NCBI RefSeq assembly: GCF_018070025.1
Contig: NZ_JAGPYQ010000001.1
Span: 3,844,001-3,908,000, forward strand
Direction of reading: 5' to 3'
DNA from: Streptomyces liliiviolaceus
GTDB taxonomy: Bacteria; Actinomycetota; Actinomycetes; Streptomycetales; Streptomycetaceae
Length of the DNA stretch: 64,000 bases
Shown: positions 1 through 9,356 of the stretch, in pieces
How positions within the stretch are numbered: the stretch's first letter is position 1
Layout: each line of letters begins with the position of its first letter
The notes under the pieces: generated by a model
Database searches by the model: none
Seen by the model: only the letters and a program-made list of their open reading frames with translations
Told to the model about the DNA's origin: nothing
Made by a program: the position numbers and the translations under genes

Positions 1-763
1 CGGTCGCGTAGGCGAGGGACCAGGTCGTCACCGCGTAGAACAGCGCGTATCCCACGGAGAGCGCCCCGGCGGTCAGCAGGACGAGACGCCAGTGGCCGCG
101 GACCACCTCGACGAGCGGCACGCGCGCGTGCTCCCGCATTTCGAGGAACCTCGGGCTCTCGGCGAGCGAGGAGCGCAGCCACAGCCCGGCCGCCGCCAGG
201 ACGCCCGCCGCCCAGAACGGCACCCGCCAGCCCCAGGACGCGAACTGCGCGTCGGAGAGCATCGCCGACAGCGCCAGCATCACGCCGTTGGCGAGGACGA
301 ACCCCAGTGCCGGCCCGATCTGCGGGAAGCTCGACCACAGTCCGCGACGGTCCGGGGGCGCGTGCTCGGCGGTCAGCAGCACCGCCCCGCCCCACTCCCC
401 GCCGAGCCCGAGTCCCTGCAGAAAACGCAGCACGAGGAGCAGCACGGGAGCGGCCGTACCGATGGAGGCGTACGTCGGTACGCAGCCGACCGCGACGGTC
501 GAGGCGCCGGTCAGCAGCAGGGAGGCGACGAGCACGGGCCGCCGGCCGTGCCGGTCCCCGATGTGCCCGAACAGGACCGAGCCGAGGGGCCGTGCCACGA
601 ACCCGACACCGAAGGTTCCGAAGGCCGCCAGGGTCCCCGCCAGCGGCGAGAACGTCGGGAAGAACAGCGGGCCGAGGACGAGCGCCGCCGCCGTCCCGTA
701 GATGAAGAAGTCGTAGAACTCGATGGCCGTCCCGGCGAGTGCCGCGGCCGCGAGTCGCAGCAT
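1..763 (-). CDS. MHS-family MFS transporter (metabolite:H+ symporter), 3' end cut by window
   Basis: Twelve-helix major facilitator of the metabolite:H+ symporter group (ShiA/ProP/KgtP-like), which takes up organic acids or osmolytes at the inner membrane. The visible N-terminal part reads [20 protein letters not shown], the usual MHS first helix. The MFS loop motif GDRHGRRP lies between helices 2 and 3, and [15 protein letters not shown], the group's hallmark, is in helix 4. The gene runs off the left edge, so the C-terminal half is missing. The ATG at 763 fits the family start; an in-frame ATG at 796 would add 11 residues, and neither has a strong ribosome site. It is divergent from aroQ; a shikimate-type substrate would suit that neighbour but is only inference. 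Confidence 0.85.
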   Translation of the reverse strand, partial: MLRLAAAALAGTAIEFYDFFIYGTAAALVLGPLFFPTFSPLAGTLAAFGTFGVGFVARPLGSVLFGHIGDRHGRRPVLVASLLLTGASTVAVGCVPTYASIGTAAPVLLLVLRFLQGLGLGGEWGGAVLLTAEHAPPDRRGLWSSFPQIGPALGFVLANGVMLALSAMLSDAQFASWGWRVPFWAAGVLAAAGLWLRSSLAESPRFLEMREHARVPLVEVVRGHWRLVLLTAGALSVGYALFYAVTTWSLAYAT

Positions 764-981
764 GGAAGGGGGCTTTACTGTGCGTGCACGGTGCATGCCG
801 CGTCAACTACCCACGGTCACCACGGGTTACGGGGGCGCGCGGGGGCCCGGGCGGCCTCGGTGCGCCCCCGTCACGCGCCGGGCACCCCAGGGGGCCCGTT
901 CCGGTGTCCGCGCACCGTGATAGACCGGGTCCGAGCAGCGGTCCTGAACGGGCCGACCCATCCGATCGGACCGGAGGAACC

Positions 982-1455
982 GTGCCCCGCACCCTGGCCA
1001 GCGCCCCCATCATGATTCTCAACGGCCCCAACCTGAACCTCCTGGGCCAGCGGCAGCCGGAGATCTACGGTTCCGACACCCTCGCCGACGTAGAGGCGTT
1101 GTGCGCCAAGGCGGCGGCCGCGCACGGCGGGACGGTCGACTTCCGGCAGTCCAACCACGAGGGCGAACTGGTCGACTGGATCCACGAGGCACGCCTGAAC
1201 CACTCCGGCATCGTGATCAACCCGGGCGCCTACTCGCACACCTCCGTGGCGATCCTGGACGCCCTCAACACCTGTGACGGCCTGCCCGTGTTGGAGGTCC
1301 ACATCTCCAACATCCATCAGCGCGAGGCCTTCCGGCACCACTCGTACGTCTCCCTCCGCGCCGACGGTGTCATCGCGGGCTGCGGAGTGCAGGGGTACGT
1401 GTTCGGCGTCGAGCGGGTCGCGGCGCTGGCGGGGACGGGGCAGGCGGAGGCCTGA
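982..1455 (+). CDS. aroQ: Type II 3-dehydroquinate dehydratase
   Basis: Converts 3-dehydroquinate to 3-dehydroshikimate, step three of the shikimate pathway, or the reverse step in quinate catabolism; cytoplasmic dodecamer. The 157-residue product has the usual family length. It carries the N-terminal [17 protein letters not shown] loop with the catalytic Arg and Tyr, the [12 protein letters not shown] segment, and [11 protein letters not shown] with the catalytic His. The GTG start at 982 is chosen because GGAGG lies four bases upstream and the N-terminus then reads MPRTLASAP, as in related Streptomyces enzymes. It is transcribed away from the transporter on its left and converges on the amino-acid ABC operon on its right. 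Confidence 0.95.
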   Translation: MPRTLASAPIMILNGPNLNLLGQRQPEIYGSDTLADVEALCAKAAAAHGGTVDFRQSNHEGELVDWIHEARLNHSGIVINPGAYSHTSVAILDALNTCDGLPVLEVHISNIHQREAFRHHSYVSLRADGVIAGCGVQGYVFGVERVAALAGTGQAEA

Positions 1456-1515
1456 CGGTGGACGGCGGACCGCGGTCGATGTCAGTGGCGGGTGCCACCA
1501 TCGACACATGACCGT

Positions 1516-2322
1516 TCAGAGCCGTCCCGCCTCCACGATCCGGCGCAGGAAACGCCGCGTGCGCTCCTCCCGGGGCTCGCCGAAGACCTCCTCGGCCGTG
1601 CCGCGCTCCAGCACGACCCCGCCGTCGAGGAAGCAGACCTGGTCCGCGACATCCCGGGCGAAGCCCATCTCGTGCGTGGCCAGCACCATGGTCATGCCGT
1701 CCTCCTTCAAGTCCCGGACGACGTTCAGGACCTCACCCACCAGCTCCGGGTCGAGCGCGGCCGTGACCTCGTCGAGGAGCAGCAGCCGGGGGCGTACGGC
1801 CAGGGCCCGGACGATCGCGGCCCGCTGCTGCTGGCCGCCGCTCAGCCGGTCCGGGTACTCGCCGGCCTTGGCGCCCAGCCCCAGCCGGTCGAGCAGCTCA
1901 CGGGCGCGCGCCTCGGCCTCGGCCCGCCCCGTGCCGTGCACGCGCCGCGGGGCGAGCGTGATGTTCTCCAGGACGGTCATGTGCGGGAACAGGTTGTACG
2001 CCTGGAAGACCACGCCGATACGGCGGCGCACGGCGTCCTGGTCGGCCCGCGGATCGGTGATCTCCTCGTCGTCCAGCCAGATGGCGCCGTCGTCGATCTC
2101 CTCCAGGAGGTTCGCACAGCGCAGCAGCGTGGACTTGCCGGAGCCGGAGGCCCCGATCAGCGCCGTCACCGTGTGCGGAGCGACCTCCAGGTCGACGTCA
2201 CGCAGGACGACCGAGCCGCCGAAGGACTTGCGGACGGCCTCCATACGCAGCACGGGAGGCGGCACCGGTGCAGCAGGCTCCGTGGCCGTTCCGCCGGTCG
2301 CACCACCGGTCGTCCCGCTCAT
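1516..2322 (-). CDS. Polar amino-acid ABC transporter, ATP-binding subunit (GlnQ/HisP type)
   Basis: ATPase subunit of a polar amino-acid importer, on the cytoplasmic face. The 268-residue protein has Walker A GASGSGKST (about residues 57-65), Q-loop FQAYNLFPHM, signature LSGGQQQR, Walker B LLLLDEVTAALD and the switch His in ATHEMGFA. The usual DEPTSALD reads DEVTAALD here. The first 24 residues are a Gly/Thr/Pro-rich extension. The ATG at 2322 overlaps the stop of the upstream permease (ATGA) and has GGAGG before it. It is the last gene of a solute-binding protein-permease-ATPase operon on the minus strand. Confidence 0.93.
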   Translation of the reverse strand: MSGTTGGATGGTATEPAAPVPPPVLRMEAVRKSFGGSVVLRDVDLEVAPHTVTALIGASGSGKSTLLRCANLLEEIDDGAIWLDDEEITDPRADQDAVRRRIGVVFQAYNLFPHMTVLENITLAPRRVHGTGRAEAEARARELLDRLGLGAKAGEYPDRLSGGQQQRAAIVRALAVRPRLLLLDEVTAALDPELVGEVLNVVRDLKEDGMTMVLATHEMGFARDVADQVCFLDGGVVLERGTAEEVFGEPREERTRRFLRRIVEAGRL

Positions 2323-3233
2323 ATGGTTCCTCCTTGTGCCCGCCGGCGGTCCATCCGTGCCGTGACCCAGTCCGTGAAACGGGTCATCGGAATGGTCAGC
2401 GCGACGAAGACCAGCCCCGCGACGATGTACGGCGTGTAGTTGAGACTGCGTCCCACGATGATGTCCGCGGCACGCACGGCGTCGACCGCGCCGCCGATCG
2501 AGACGAGCCCGGTGTCCTTCTGCAGGGACACCAGGTCGTTGAGGAGCGGCGGCACCTGGCGGCGTACGGCCTGGGGGAGGACGACGTACCGCAGTGCCTG
2601 ACGGTTGCTCAGCCCGAGCGAGCGTGCCGCGGCCCGCTGCGAGGGGTGCACGGACTCGATGCCGGCGCGGAACACCTCGGCGACGTACGCGGAGTACGTC
2701 AGGGTGAGCGCCGTGCCGCCCAGCAGCACCGGATCCACCGTGATGCCCTGCAACCGCAGCGCGGGCACGCCCAGGACCACGATCATCAGGTTGATGATCA
2801 GCGGAAGGCCACGGAAGAAGTCGGTGTACGCGGCGGCCAGCGCCCGCAGCGGGAAGAACACCGGGCCGCGCAGGGTGCGGGCGACGGCGATCAGCATGCC
2901 GAGGACGAGGACCGCCACGCCGCACACCAACAGCAGCCGGACGTTCAGCCACAGGCCTTCGAGGACCTTGGGGAACGCCTCGCGCGCGTACTGCGCGTCG
3001 AAGAACGTCTCCTTGGTGCGCGGCCAGCCGGGCGCGTTGACGACGACGAGGTAGAGGACGACGGCGGTCACCAGGGTGGAGAGCGCGGCGATCGCCGTCG
3101 CGCGCCGGGCACGGGAGCGTCTGTGGCGTTCCCGCTCGATCCGCCGCCGCGAGGGGACGTACGGATCATGCGCGTCCTCCTCGGCAGGGTCCCCGCCGGT
3201 ATCCCCGCCCGACTCCTCCTTGGCGAACGTCAC
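2319..3233 (-). CDS. Polar amino-acid ABC transporter permease (HisM/GlnP type)
   Basis: Membrane subunit of the same importer. The 304-residue protein starts with a charged cytoplasmic stretch of about 45 residues (RRRIERERHRRSRARRAT), followed by about five hydrophobic helices. The EAA-type coupling loop AARSLGLSNRQALRYVVLP contacts the ATPase. The GTG at 3233 is used because it overlaps the stop of the binding-protein gene as GTGA; the reading frame stays open far upstream, but that extension is Arg-rich and unlike any permease. The stop at 2319 overlaps the ATPase start. The substrate cannot be read from sequence; glutamate, glutamine or another polar amino acid is likely. Confidence 0.92.
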   Translation of the reverse strand: MTFAKEESGGDTGGDPAEEDAHDPYVPSRRRIERERHRRSRARRATAIAALSTLVTAVVLYLVVVNAPGWPRTKETFFDAQYAREAFPKVLEGLWLNVRLLLVCGVAVLVLGMLIAVARTLRGPVFFPLRALAAAYTDFFRGLPLIINLMIVVLGVPALRLQGITVDPVLLGGTALTLTYSAYVAEVFRAGIESVHPSQRAAARSLGLSNRQALRYVVLPQAVRRQVPPLLNDLVSLQKDTGLVSIGGAVDAVRAADIIVGRSLNYTPYIVAGLVFVALTIPMTRFTDWVTARMDRRRAQGGTI

Positions 3234-4105
3234 TTGAGCACCGGCGCGTCCACGGCGTCGGACAGCCACTGCTTCTCGATGGCGGCGAGGGAACCGTCCT
3301 CGCGCAGGGCGTCCACGGCGTCGGTCACACACGACGTGAGCGCACTGCCCTTGTCCAGCACGAGCCCGAACTGCTCCGGCGTGCCGCCCTGGTTCTCGAA
3401 CTGCCCGACGATCCTCGCGTCCGTGACCTCGGCCGCGGTGATGTAGAACGCGGTCGGCAGGTCGACCACGATGGCGTCCACCTGCCCGTTCTTCAGCGCG
3501 GACTTGGCCTGGTCGTTCTTCGCGTACGCGGCCGGATCCTCCGTCGGCTTCACCACGTCGTCGATGTAGTCGAGACTGGTCGTGCCGACCTGGGCGCCCA
3601 GCTTGACGTTCTTCAGGTCGGCGACGCTCTTCGCCCCGGCGGCCTTGGAGCCCTTCAGCGCGACGACCGCCTGGCGTACGTCGTAGTAGCCGGACGAGAA
3701 ATCGACGGCCTTCTTGCGCTCGTCGCTGATCGACACCTGGTTGATGTCGAAGTCGAAGGTCTTCTCACCGGGCGCGAAGGCCTTGTTGAAGGGCACGCTC
3801 TGCCAGACGACGTCGCCCTTGTCGTAGCCGAGTTGCTTCGCGACGGCGTACGCGACGGCCGACTCGAAACCTTCACCGCCGGCCGGCTTGCCGTCCTTGA
3901 ACCACGGCTCGTACGCGGGCTCGTCCGTCGCGATCGTCAGCTTCCCGGAGACCTCGGTGGCCAGGTCGCCCTCGGCGCACGACGCGGGGGAGGACGTGTC
4001 GGAGGCCTTGTCCTCGGACTGCGGCGCGCAGCCGACGGCGACGGCGAGCAGAGCGACGGCGGTGGTGGTGAGAGCCCCGCGCAGGGTGCTTCGAGCAGGA
4101 TGCAT
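3230..4105 (-). CDS. Amino-acid ABC transporter substrate-binding lipoprotein (SBP_bac_3)
   Basis: Extracellular binding protein that delivers substrate to the adjacent permease. The 291-residue product has a signal peptide ending in LAVAVGC, a lipobox-like site that would anchor the mature protein by Cys. It is followed by the bilobed SBP_bac_3 fold, seen in KLTIATDEPAYEPWF near the start of the mature domain, DFDINQVSISDERK, and GAQVGTTSLDY in the second lobe. ATG 4105 gives a short n-region and a normal signal peptide; longer in-frame starts exist but add a second, implausible leader. It is the first gene of the three-gene operon, with a 438-base spacer upstream that presumably holds its promoter. 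Confidence 0.92.
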   Translation of the reverse strand: MHPARSTLRGALTTTAVALLAVAVGCAPQSEDKASDTSSPASCAEGDLATEVSGKLTIATDEPAYEPWFKDGKPAGGEGFESAVAYAVAKQLGYDKGDVVWQSVPFNKAFAPGEKTFDFDINQVSISDERKKAVDFSSGYYDVRQAVVALKGSKAAGAKSVADLKNVKLGAQVGTTSLDYIDDVVKPTEDPAAYAKNDQAKSALKNGQVDAIVVDLPTAFYITAAEVTDARIVGQFENQGGTPEQFGLVLDKGSALTSCVTDAVDALREDGSLAAIEKQWLSDAVDAPVLK

Positions 4106-4543
4106 GGCGGGAGAGTGGCAGGGCGCGGGCCCGGCTGTCGAGGTCACGGCGACAACCGTCCGCATAGTGGGAACGGGTGTTGCAATGCTGTGAACTGGGG
4201 TGACATCGGCGGTGTTTCGCGATTGCGGCGCCCGGGGCGGTGGCCGCCGGACGTCGGCCACCGCTGCCGGGTGGAGCCGCCGGCCGAGGGCGGGGAACGA
4301 AGGGCCGGCGACCCGTCCGGCGCAGGAGCCGTCATCCTGTGCGGGACTGCTACCAGTGGACAGCGTGCTCTCGCGTGCGGGGAGCGCGCACAGGGCACCG
4401 GTGTGAGCGCTCGGTTCACACGGGGCGCGTGAGCCTGTGCCGCGAGCCCCACCGTCGTGCTGGGGCCGAGTGGTGACCTGACCGTCGGCCGGGGCTGAGC
4501 GCGCAGTTCCCCGCGCCCCTTCGGGGCTCGTGGTGCGGGTCGC
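4106..4543. other. Intergenic spacer between the amino-acid ABC operon and the MBL gene
   Basis: This 438-base stretch separates two minus-strand units and must hold the ABC operon promoter in its left part. I see no convincing -35/-10 pair and no credible small gene. Its right end, just past the MBL stop codon, carries one copy of the dispersed repeat at 4501-4520. Confidence 0.5.
4501..4520 (+). repeat. Dispersed intergenic repeat, exact consensus copy
   Basis: Exact copy of GCGCAGTTCCCCGCGCCCCT, the core of a repeat family found in seven intergenic regions of this window. It is followed by TCGGGG, which can pair with the CCCC of the core to form a short hairpin. It lies 24 bases beyond the stop codon of the minus-strand MBL gene. 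Confidence 0.85.
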
Positions 4544-5200
4544 CTACCAGCCCCGTGCGCGCCACTCCGGCAGGTGGGGGCGCTCCGCGCCCAAGGACGT
4601 GTCGTTGCCGTGGCCCGGGTACACCCAGGTCTCGTCCGGCAGCGTGCCGAAGATCTTCGTCTCGACATCGTGGATCAGACTGGCGAAGGCCTTCGGATCC
4701 TTACGTGTGTTGCCCACACCACCCGGGAAGAGACAGTCCCCCGTGAACACATGAGGGTGGCCGTGCGGGTCGTCGTAGACCAGGGCGATCGAGCCGGGTG
4801 TGTGGCCCACCAGATGACGGGCGGTCAGTTCCACGCGACCGACCCGGATCGTGTCGCCGTCCCCGACCGGTACATCCGTCGGGACGGGGATGCCGTCGAC
4901 GTCGTCCCGTCCCGCGTACGTACGCGCGCCCGTGGCCTCCACGACCTCGGCGAGGGCCTGCCAGTGGTCGCCGTGCTGATGCGTGGTCACGACGGAGGCG
5001 ATTCCGTCGGCGCCGATCAGGGTGAGCAGAGTGCCGGCGTCGTTCGCCGCGTCGATCAGCAGCTGCTCGTCCGTGGCCCGACAGCGCAGTACGTAGGCGT
5101 TGTTGTCCATCGGGCCGACCGCGACTTTGGAGATCATCAGGTCCCGCAGCTCGTGCACATCTGCAGGGCCGCCGACCCTCACCGCTCCGCTGTACGTCAT
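4544..5200 (-). CDS. MBL-fold metallo-hydrolase, glyoxalase II-like
   Basis: Zinc-dependent hydrolase of the metallo-beta-lactamase fold, 218 residues. The binuclear metal motif is seen as TTHQHGDHWQAL (HxHxDH), with further ligands in GHTPGS, GDCLFPGG and the C-terminal YPGHGNDT. This spacing matches hydroxyacylglutathione hydrolase-like proteins that act on thioesters. It starts 10 bases after the stop of a mycothiol-dependent enzyme gene, so the two are probably co-transcribed. A role on mycothiol thioesters is inferred from that pairing. The ATG at 5200 has only a weak ribosome site, but the frame upstream is not conserved in character. Confidence 0.88.
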   Translation of the reverse strand: MTYSGAVRVGGPADVHELRDLMISKVAVGPMDNNAYVLRCRATDEQLLIDAANDAGTLLTLIGADGIASVVTTHQHGDHWQALAEVVEATGARTYAGRDDVDGIPVPTDVPVGDGDTIRVGRVELTARHLVGHTPGSIALVYDDPHGHPHVFTGDCLFPGGVGNTRKDPKAFASLIHDVETKIFGTLPDETWVYPGHGNDTSLGAERPHLPEWRARGW

Positions 5201-5210
5201 GCCGCTCAGC

Positions 5211-5909
5211 CTATAGCGGGGGCAGGGCGGGAAGCGGTCCGCCCTCCGCACTCGGAGCCGACCCCTCGCGGCGTCCCGCGAGCCAGCCGAGCAGGACGGG
5301 TGGGGGGCCGGTCACGGTGACCTCGGGGGCATCCCCGGCGTCTTCGGGGTCGCGTCCCGTGGTCCACGCGCGCGTGCCGTCCATGACGCGTGTGGAGGGG
5401 ACCTCGGGATGCTCGGCGAAGCGGTCCGCGAGGAAGGCGATCTCGCGCACCGTGAACTCCTCCGGCAGGTCCTCCAGCTCGTAGCCGATGCCCAGGTCGA
5501 CGTGGTGCAGTTCGACCTCGATCCAGCGCCGGAACGGCACGCGGGCCGCCGAGTCGGTGACCCCGTTGCGCAGTTCCACGGTCCGGGACCAGTCGGCGGG
5601 CGCGGCCCCGCTCTCCTGGAAGCGGGCCGCGCTGTCGCGGAGGTCGACGAGCTGCGCCTTCAGTGGGCGGGGGGCGTCCCGCTCGATCTCGGCGTCCCGG
5701 GCCTGTCCGGAGGAATACATCGGCCGGCCCTCAAGGACGTTCACCAGGGCGTCCGCGTTGCGGGCGAGATGGGCCAGGACGTGTCCGCGGCTCCAGCCGG
5801 GCAGCCGTGACGGTTCGGTCACATCGGCGTTGTCCAGGGCGGCGACTGCGGTGAGCAGCCGTTCGGTCGCGTCACGTACAGACGCCAGGTCGCGCACATG
5901 ATCGTTCAT
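5211..5909 (-). CDS. Maleylpyruvate isomerase-family mycothiol-dependent enzyme (DinB-like)
   Basis: Member of the DinB-like family that uses mycothiol, the actinobacterial thiol, as cofactor. The 232-residue product has the N-terminal four-helix bundle with [20 protein letters not shown] (first metal His pair) and [13 protein letters not shown] (later His). The C-terminal domain ends in a [14 protein letters not shown] segment common in this family. The exact reaction cannot be read; related enzymes isomerise maleylpyruvate or transfer mycothiol. ATG 5909 gives the standard N-terminus. It precedes the MBL-fold hydrolase by 10 bases, and the uvrA control region lies divergently upstream. Confidence 0.88.
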   Translation of the reverse strand: MNDHVRDLASVRDATERLLTAVAALDNADVTEPSRLPGWSRGHVLAHLARNADALVNVLEGRPMYSSGQARDAEIERDAPRPLKAQLVDLRDSAARFQESGAAPADWSRTVELRNGVTDSAARVPFRRWIEVELHHVDLGIGYELEDLPEEFTVREIAFLADRFAEHPEVPSTRVMDGTRAWTTGRDPEDAGDAPEVTVTGPPPVLLGWLAGRREGSAPSAEGGPLPALPPL

Positions 5910-6044
5910 GGGTCCGACGATAGCTCCGCCACACGTTCGGGTGAAGGTGGTGGACGACGTCCGCAAATCGAATGTGCGTGCTATAAGGTCGGGGGCGGCG
6001 CCGGGCATTCTTGGAAGTCCGGGATTGTTCTCATCGAGGCGAAC

Positions 6045-6058
6045 CGAACCGGCGTTGT
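6045..6058 (+). promoter_or_regulatory. Candidate LexA (SOS) box upstream of uvrA
   Basis: CGAAC-CGGC-GTTGT matches the Gram-positive SOS consensus CGAAC-N4-GTTCG at eight of ten fixed positions. It lies 78 bases before the uvrA start, and uvrA is a known SOS gene in actinobacteria. The right half-site is degenerate, so this is a candidate only. Confidence 0.45.
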
Positions 6059-6135
6059 CAGTGGCTCCCCCTAGTCTGAGAAAAGACGTGGGGCCTCGGC
6101 CCTGTCGCTTCTCTCTAGAAAGGTGCGGACCCGGC

Positions 6136-9100
6136 GTGGCCGACCGTCTCATCGTCCGTGGAGCGCGCGAGCACAACCTGAAGAATGTCTCGCTCGACCT
6201 TCCGCGCGACTCGCTCATCGTCTTCACGGGCCTGTCCGGGTCGGGCAAGTCCTCGCTGGCCTTCGACACGATCTTCGCCGAGGGACAGCGGCGCTACGTG
6301 GAGTCCCTGTCCTCGTACGCCCGGCAATTCCTCGGTCAGATGGACAAGCCGGACGTGGACTTCATCGAGGGTCTCTCCCCGGCCGTCTCCATCGACCAGA
6401 AGTCGACCTCGCGCAACCCGCGCTCGACGGTCGGCACCATCACCGAGGTCTACGACTACCTGCGTCTGCTCTTCGCGCGCATCGGCAAGCCGCACTGCCC
6501 CGAGTGCGGCCGTCCCATCTCGCGCCAGTCGCCGCAGGCCATCGTCGACAAGGTCCTGGAGCTTCCGCAGGGCAGCCGGTTCCAGGTGCTCTCGCCGCTG
6601 GTGCGCGAGCGCAAGGGAGAGTTCGTCGACCTCTTCGCCGACCTCCAGACCAAGGGGTACAGCAGGGCCCGGGTCGACGGCGAGACGATCCAGCTCACCG
6701 AGCCGCCCACGCTGAAGAAGCAGGAGAAGCACACCATCGAGGTGGTCGTCGACCGCCTCACGGTCAAGGAGGGCGCCAAGCGCCGTCTGACCGACTCCGT
6801 GGAGACCGCGCTCGGCCTCTCCGGCGGCATGGTCGTGCTCGACTTCGTCGACCTCCCGGCCGACGACCCCGAGCGCGAGCGCATGTACTCGGAGCACCTG
6901 TACTGCGCGTACGACGACCTGTCCTTCGAGGAGATGGAGCCCCGCTCCTTCTCCTTCAACTCGCCCTTCGGCGCCTGCCCGGAGTGCTCCGGCATCGGCA
7001 CGCGCATGGAGGTCGACGCCGAGCTGATCGTCCCCGACGAGGACAAGTCGCTCGACGAGGGCGCCATCCACCCCTGGTCGCACGGCCACACCAAGGACTA
7101 CTTCGCCCGCCTGATCGGAGCCCTCGCGGACGCGCTGGGATTCCGGACCGACATCCCCTTCGCCGGTCTCCCGCAGCGCGCCAAGAAGGCCCTCCTGTAC
7201 GGCCACAAGACGCAGATCGAGGTCCGCTACCGCAACCGGTACGGCAGGGAGCGCGTGTACACCACGCCCTTCGAAGGCGCCGTCCCCTTCGTGAAGCGCC
7301 GGCACGGCGAGGCCGAGAGCGACACGAGCCGCGAGCGCTTCGAGGGCTACATGCGCGAGGTGCCCTGCCCCACCTGTGAGGGCACGCGCCTCAAGCCGGT
7401 CGTCCTCGCGGTCACGGTCATGGAGAAGTCCATCGCCGAGGTCTCCGCCATGTCCATCAGCGACTGCGCGGACTTCCTGGGCAAGCTGCGCCTCGACGCG
7501 CGCGACAAGAAGATCGCCGAGCGCGTCCTGAAGGAGGTCAACGAAAGGCTGCGGTTCCTGGTCGACGTCGGCCTCGACTACCTGTCGCTGAACCGCGCGG
7601 CGGGCACCCTCTCCGGCGGCGAGGCCCAGCGCATCCGGCTGGCCACCCAGATCGGCTCCGGCCTCGTGGGCGTCCTGTACGTCCTCGACGAGCCCTCCAT
7701 CGGACTGCACCAGCGGGACAACCACCGCCTCATCGAGACGCTGGTCCGGCTGCGCGACATGGGCAACACCCTCATCGTCGTCGAGCACGACGAGGACACC
7801 ATCAAGGTCGCCGACTGGATCGTCGACATCGGCCCCGGCGCGGGCGAGCACGGCGGCCACGTCGTGCACAGCGGCTCCCTGAAGGAGCTCCTCGCCAACG
7901 AGGAGTCGCAGACCGGTCAGTACCTGTCCGGCAGGAAGGCCATCCCGCTGCCCGACGTCCGGCGCCCGCGCGACCCCTCCCGGCAGCTCACGGTGCACGG
8001 AGCCCGCGAGAACAACCTCCGGGACATCGACGTGTCGTTCCCGCTGGGGATCCTCACGGCCGTCACGGGTGTCTCCGGTTCCGGCAAGTCGACGCTGGTC
8101 AACGACATCCTGTACACGCACCTGGCCCGCGAGCTGAACGGCGCGAGGAGCGTTCCCGGCCGCCACACGCGCGTGGAGGGTGACGACCTCGTCGACAAGG
8201 TCGTGCACGTCGACCAGTCGCCCATCGGCCGCACCCCCCGGTCCAACCCGGCGACGTACACCGGCGTCTTCGACCACGTCCGCAAGCTGTTCGCCGAGAC
8301 CACCGAGGCGAAGGTCCGCGGCTATCTGCCCGGCCGCTTCTCCTTCAACGTCAAGGGCGGTCGCTGCGAGAACTGCTCGGGCGACGGCACGATCAAGATC
8401 GAGATGAACTTCCTGCCGGACGTGTACGTCCCGTGCGAGGTCTGCCACGGGGCCCGCTACAACCGGGAGACCTTGGACGTCCACTACAAGGGCAAGTCCA
8501 TCGCCGACGTCCTGAACATGCCGATCGAGGAAGCCATGAACTTCTTCGAGGCGGTGCCGGGGATCGCCCGTCACCTCAGGACCCTGAACGACGTCGGCCT
8601 CGGCTATGTCCGGCTCGGCCAGTCCGCCACGACCCTGTCCGGCGGTGAGGCCCAGCGCGTGAAGCTCGCCAGCGAGCTGCAGAAGAGGTCCACCGGTCGC
8701 ACGGTGTACGTCCTCGACGAGCCGACCACCGGTCTGCACTTCGAGGACATCAGCAAGCTGCTCGTCGTGCTGTCCGGCCTGGTCGAGAAGGGCAACACGG
8801 TCATCGTCATCGAGCACAACCTCGACGTGATCAAGACCGCCGACTGGGTCGTCGACATGGGTCCCGAGGGTGGTGCGGGCGGCGGCATCGTCGTCGCCGA
8901 GGGCACGCCCGAGGAGGTGGCCGGGGTGTCGACCAGCCACACGGGCAAGTTCCTGCAGGAGGTGCTGGGCGCCGAGCGTGTCAGCGACGCCTCACGGGCG
9001 AAGCCCGTGCGCAGGACCGCCGCCAAGAAGGCCGTGGCGGCCACGGCGACGACGAGGAAGACGGCGACGGCGAAGTCCGCGGCGGCGAAGTCCGCGGCGG

Positions 9101-9174
9101 CCAAGGGTGCCAATGGCACGGTCGCCAAGAAGGCGGCTCCGGCGAAGAAGGCGGCCCGGGCCCGTAAGGCCTGA
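6136..9174 (+). CDS. uvrA: Excinuclease ABC subunit A with C-terminal Ala/Lys-rich tail
   Basis: Damage-sensing ATPase of nucleotide excision repair; dimer that loads UvrB on DNA. The 1012-residue protein has two ABC modules: Walker [10 protein letters not shown] early and GVSGSGKST in the second half, signatures [12 protein letters not shown] and [12 protein letters not shown], and Walker B pairs [11 protein letters not shown] and [11 protein letters not shown]. The zinc modules are CPECGRP with CPTCEG, and [11 protein letters not shown] with [12 protein letters not shown] 6136 gives [17 protein letters not shown], the family N-terminus; AAAGG lies about 12 bases upstream. From about residue 955 the protein ends in a tail of AKK and AAAK repeats resembling histone H1, absent from E. 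coli UvrA. Confidence 0.98.
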   Translation: MADRLIVRGAREHNLKNVSLDLPRDSLIVFTGLSGSGKSSLAFDTIFAEGQRRYVESLSSYARQFLGQMDKPDVDFIEGLSPAVSIDQKSTSRNPRSTVGTITEVYDYLRLLFARIGKPHCPECGRPISRQSPQAIVDKVLELPQGSRFQVLSPLVRERKGEFVDLFADLQTKGYSRARVDGETIQLTEPPTLKKQEKHTIEVVVDRLTVKEGAKRRLTDSVETALGLSGGMVVLDFVDLPADDPERERMYSEHLYCAYDDLSFEEMEPRSFSFNSPFGACPECSGIGTRMEVDAELIVPDEDKSLDEGAIHPWSHGHTKDYFARLIGALADALGFRTDIPFAGLPQRAKKALLYGHKTQIEVRYRNRYGRERVYTTPFEGAVPFVKRRHGEAESDTSRERFEGYMREVPCPTCEGTRLKPVVLAVTVMEKSIAEVSAMSISDCADFLGKLRLDARDKKIAERVLKEVNERLRFLVDVGLDYLSLNRAAGTLSGGEAQRIRLATQIGSGLVGVLYVLDEPSIGLHQRDNHRLIETLVRLRDMGNTLIVVEHDEDTIKVADWIVDIGPGAGEHGGHVVHSGSLKELLANEESQTGQYLSGRKAIPLPDVRRPRDPSRQLTVHGARENNLRDIDVSFPLGILTAVTGVSGSGKSTLVNDILYTHLARELNGARSVPGRHTRVEGDDLVDKVVHVDQSPIGRTPRSNPATYTGVFDHVRKLFAETTEAKVRGYLPGRFSFNVKGGRCENCSGDGTIKIEMNFLPDVYVPCEVCHGARYNRETLDVHYKGKSIADVLNMPIEEAMNFFEAVPGIARHLRTLNDVGLGYVRLGQSATTLSGGEAQRVKLASELQKRSTGRTVYVLDEPTTGLHFEDISKLLVVLSGLVEKGNTVIVIEHNLDVIKTADWVVDMGPEGGAGGGIVVAEGTPEEVAGVSTSHTGKFLQEVLGAERVSDASRAKPVRRTAAKKAVAATATTRKTATAKSAAAKSAAAKGANGTVAKKAAPAKKAARARKA

Positions 9175-9192
9175 ATCGGGTGCCGGTAACGT

Positions 9193-9236
9193 CACGCGCC
9201 GCGCCCCACGGGAGAGTCCGTGGGGCGCGGCGCGTG
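9193..9236 (+). terminator. Rho-independent-type hairpin after uvrA
   Basis: Perfect inverted repeat with 19-base arms (9193-9211 and 9218-9236) and a six-base loop, starting 18 bases after the uvrA stop. There is no T-tract, as is usual in Streptomyces. Confidence 0.85.
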
Positions 9237-9296
9237 TTGCGCCCAGGGGGTGCCAGGTCCGGCCGGCTTGTGTCTGCGGGCCCGTCGTGGCTGGTC

Positions 9297-9347
9297 GCGC
9301 AGTTCCCCGCGCCCCTTACGGGCGCTCGCGCGGTTCCCTGCGACCCT
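9297..9347 (+). repeat. Two copies of the dispersed repeat downstream of uvrA
   Basis: An exact consensus copy at 9297-9316 is followed by a diverged copy at 9328-9347 (GCGCGGTTCCCTGCGACCCT). Both point the same way. They sit between the convergent uvrA and sugar kinase genes, and the second ends nine bases from the kinase stop codon. Confidence 0.8.
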
Positions 9348-9356
9348 TCGGGGCGC

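Noticed and set aside
6115..8940. A 941-codon antisense frame across uvrA
   Set aside because: Antisense to a fully conserved UvrA; no domain or ribosome site.
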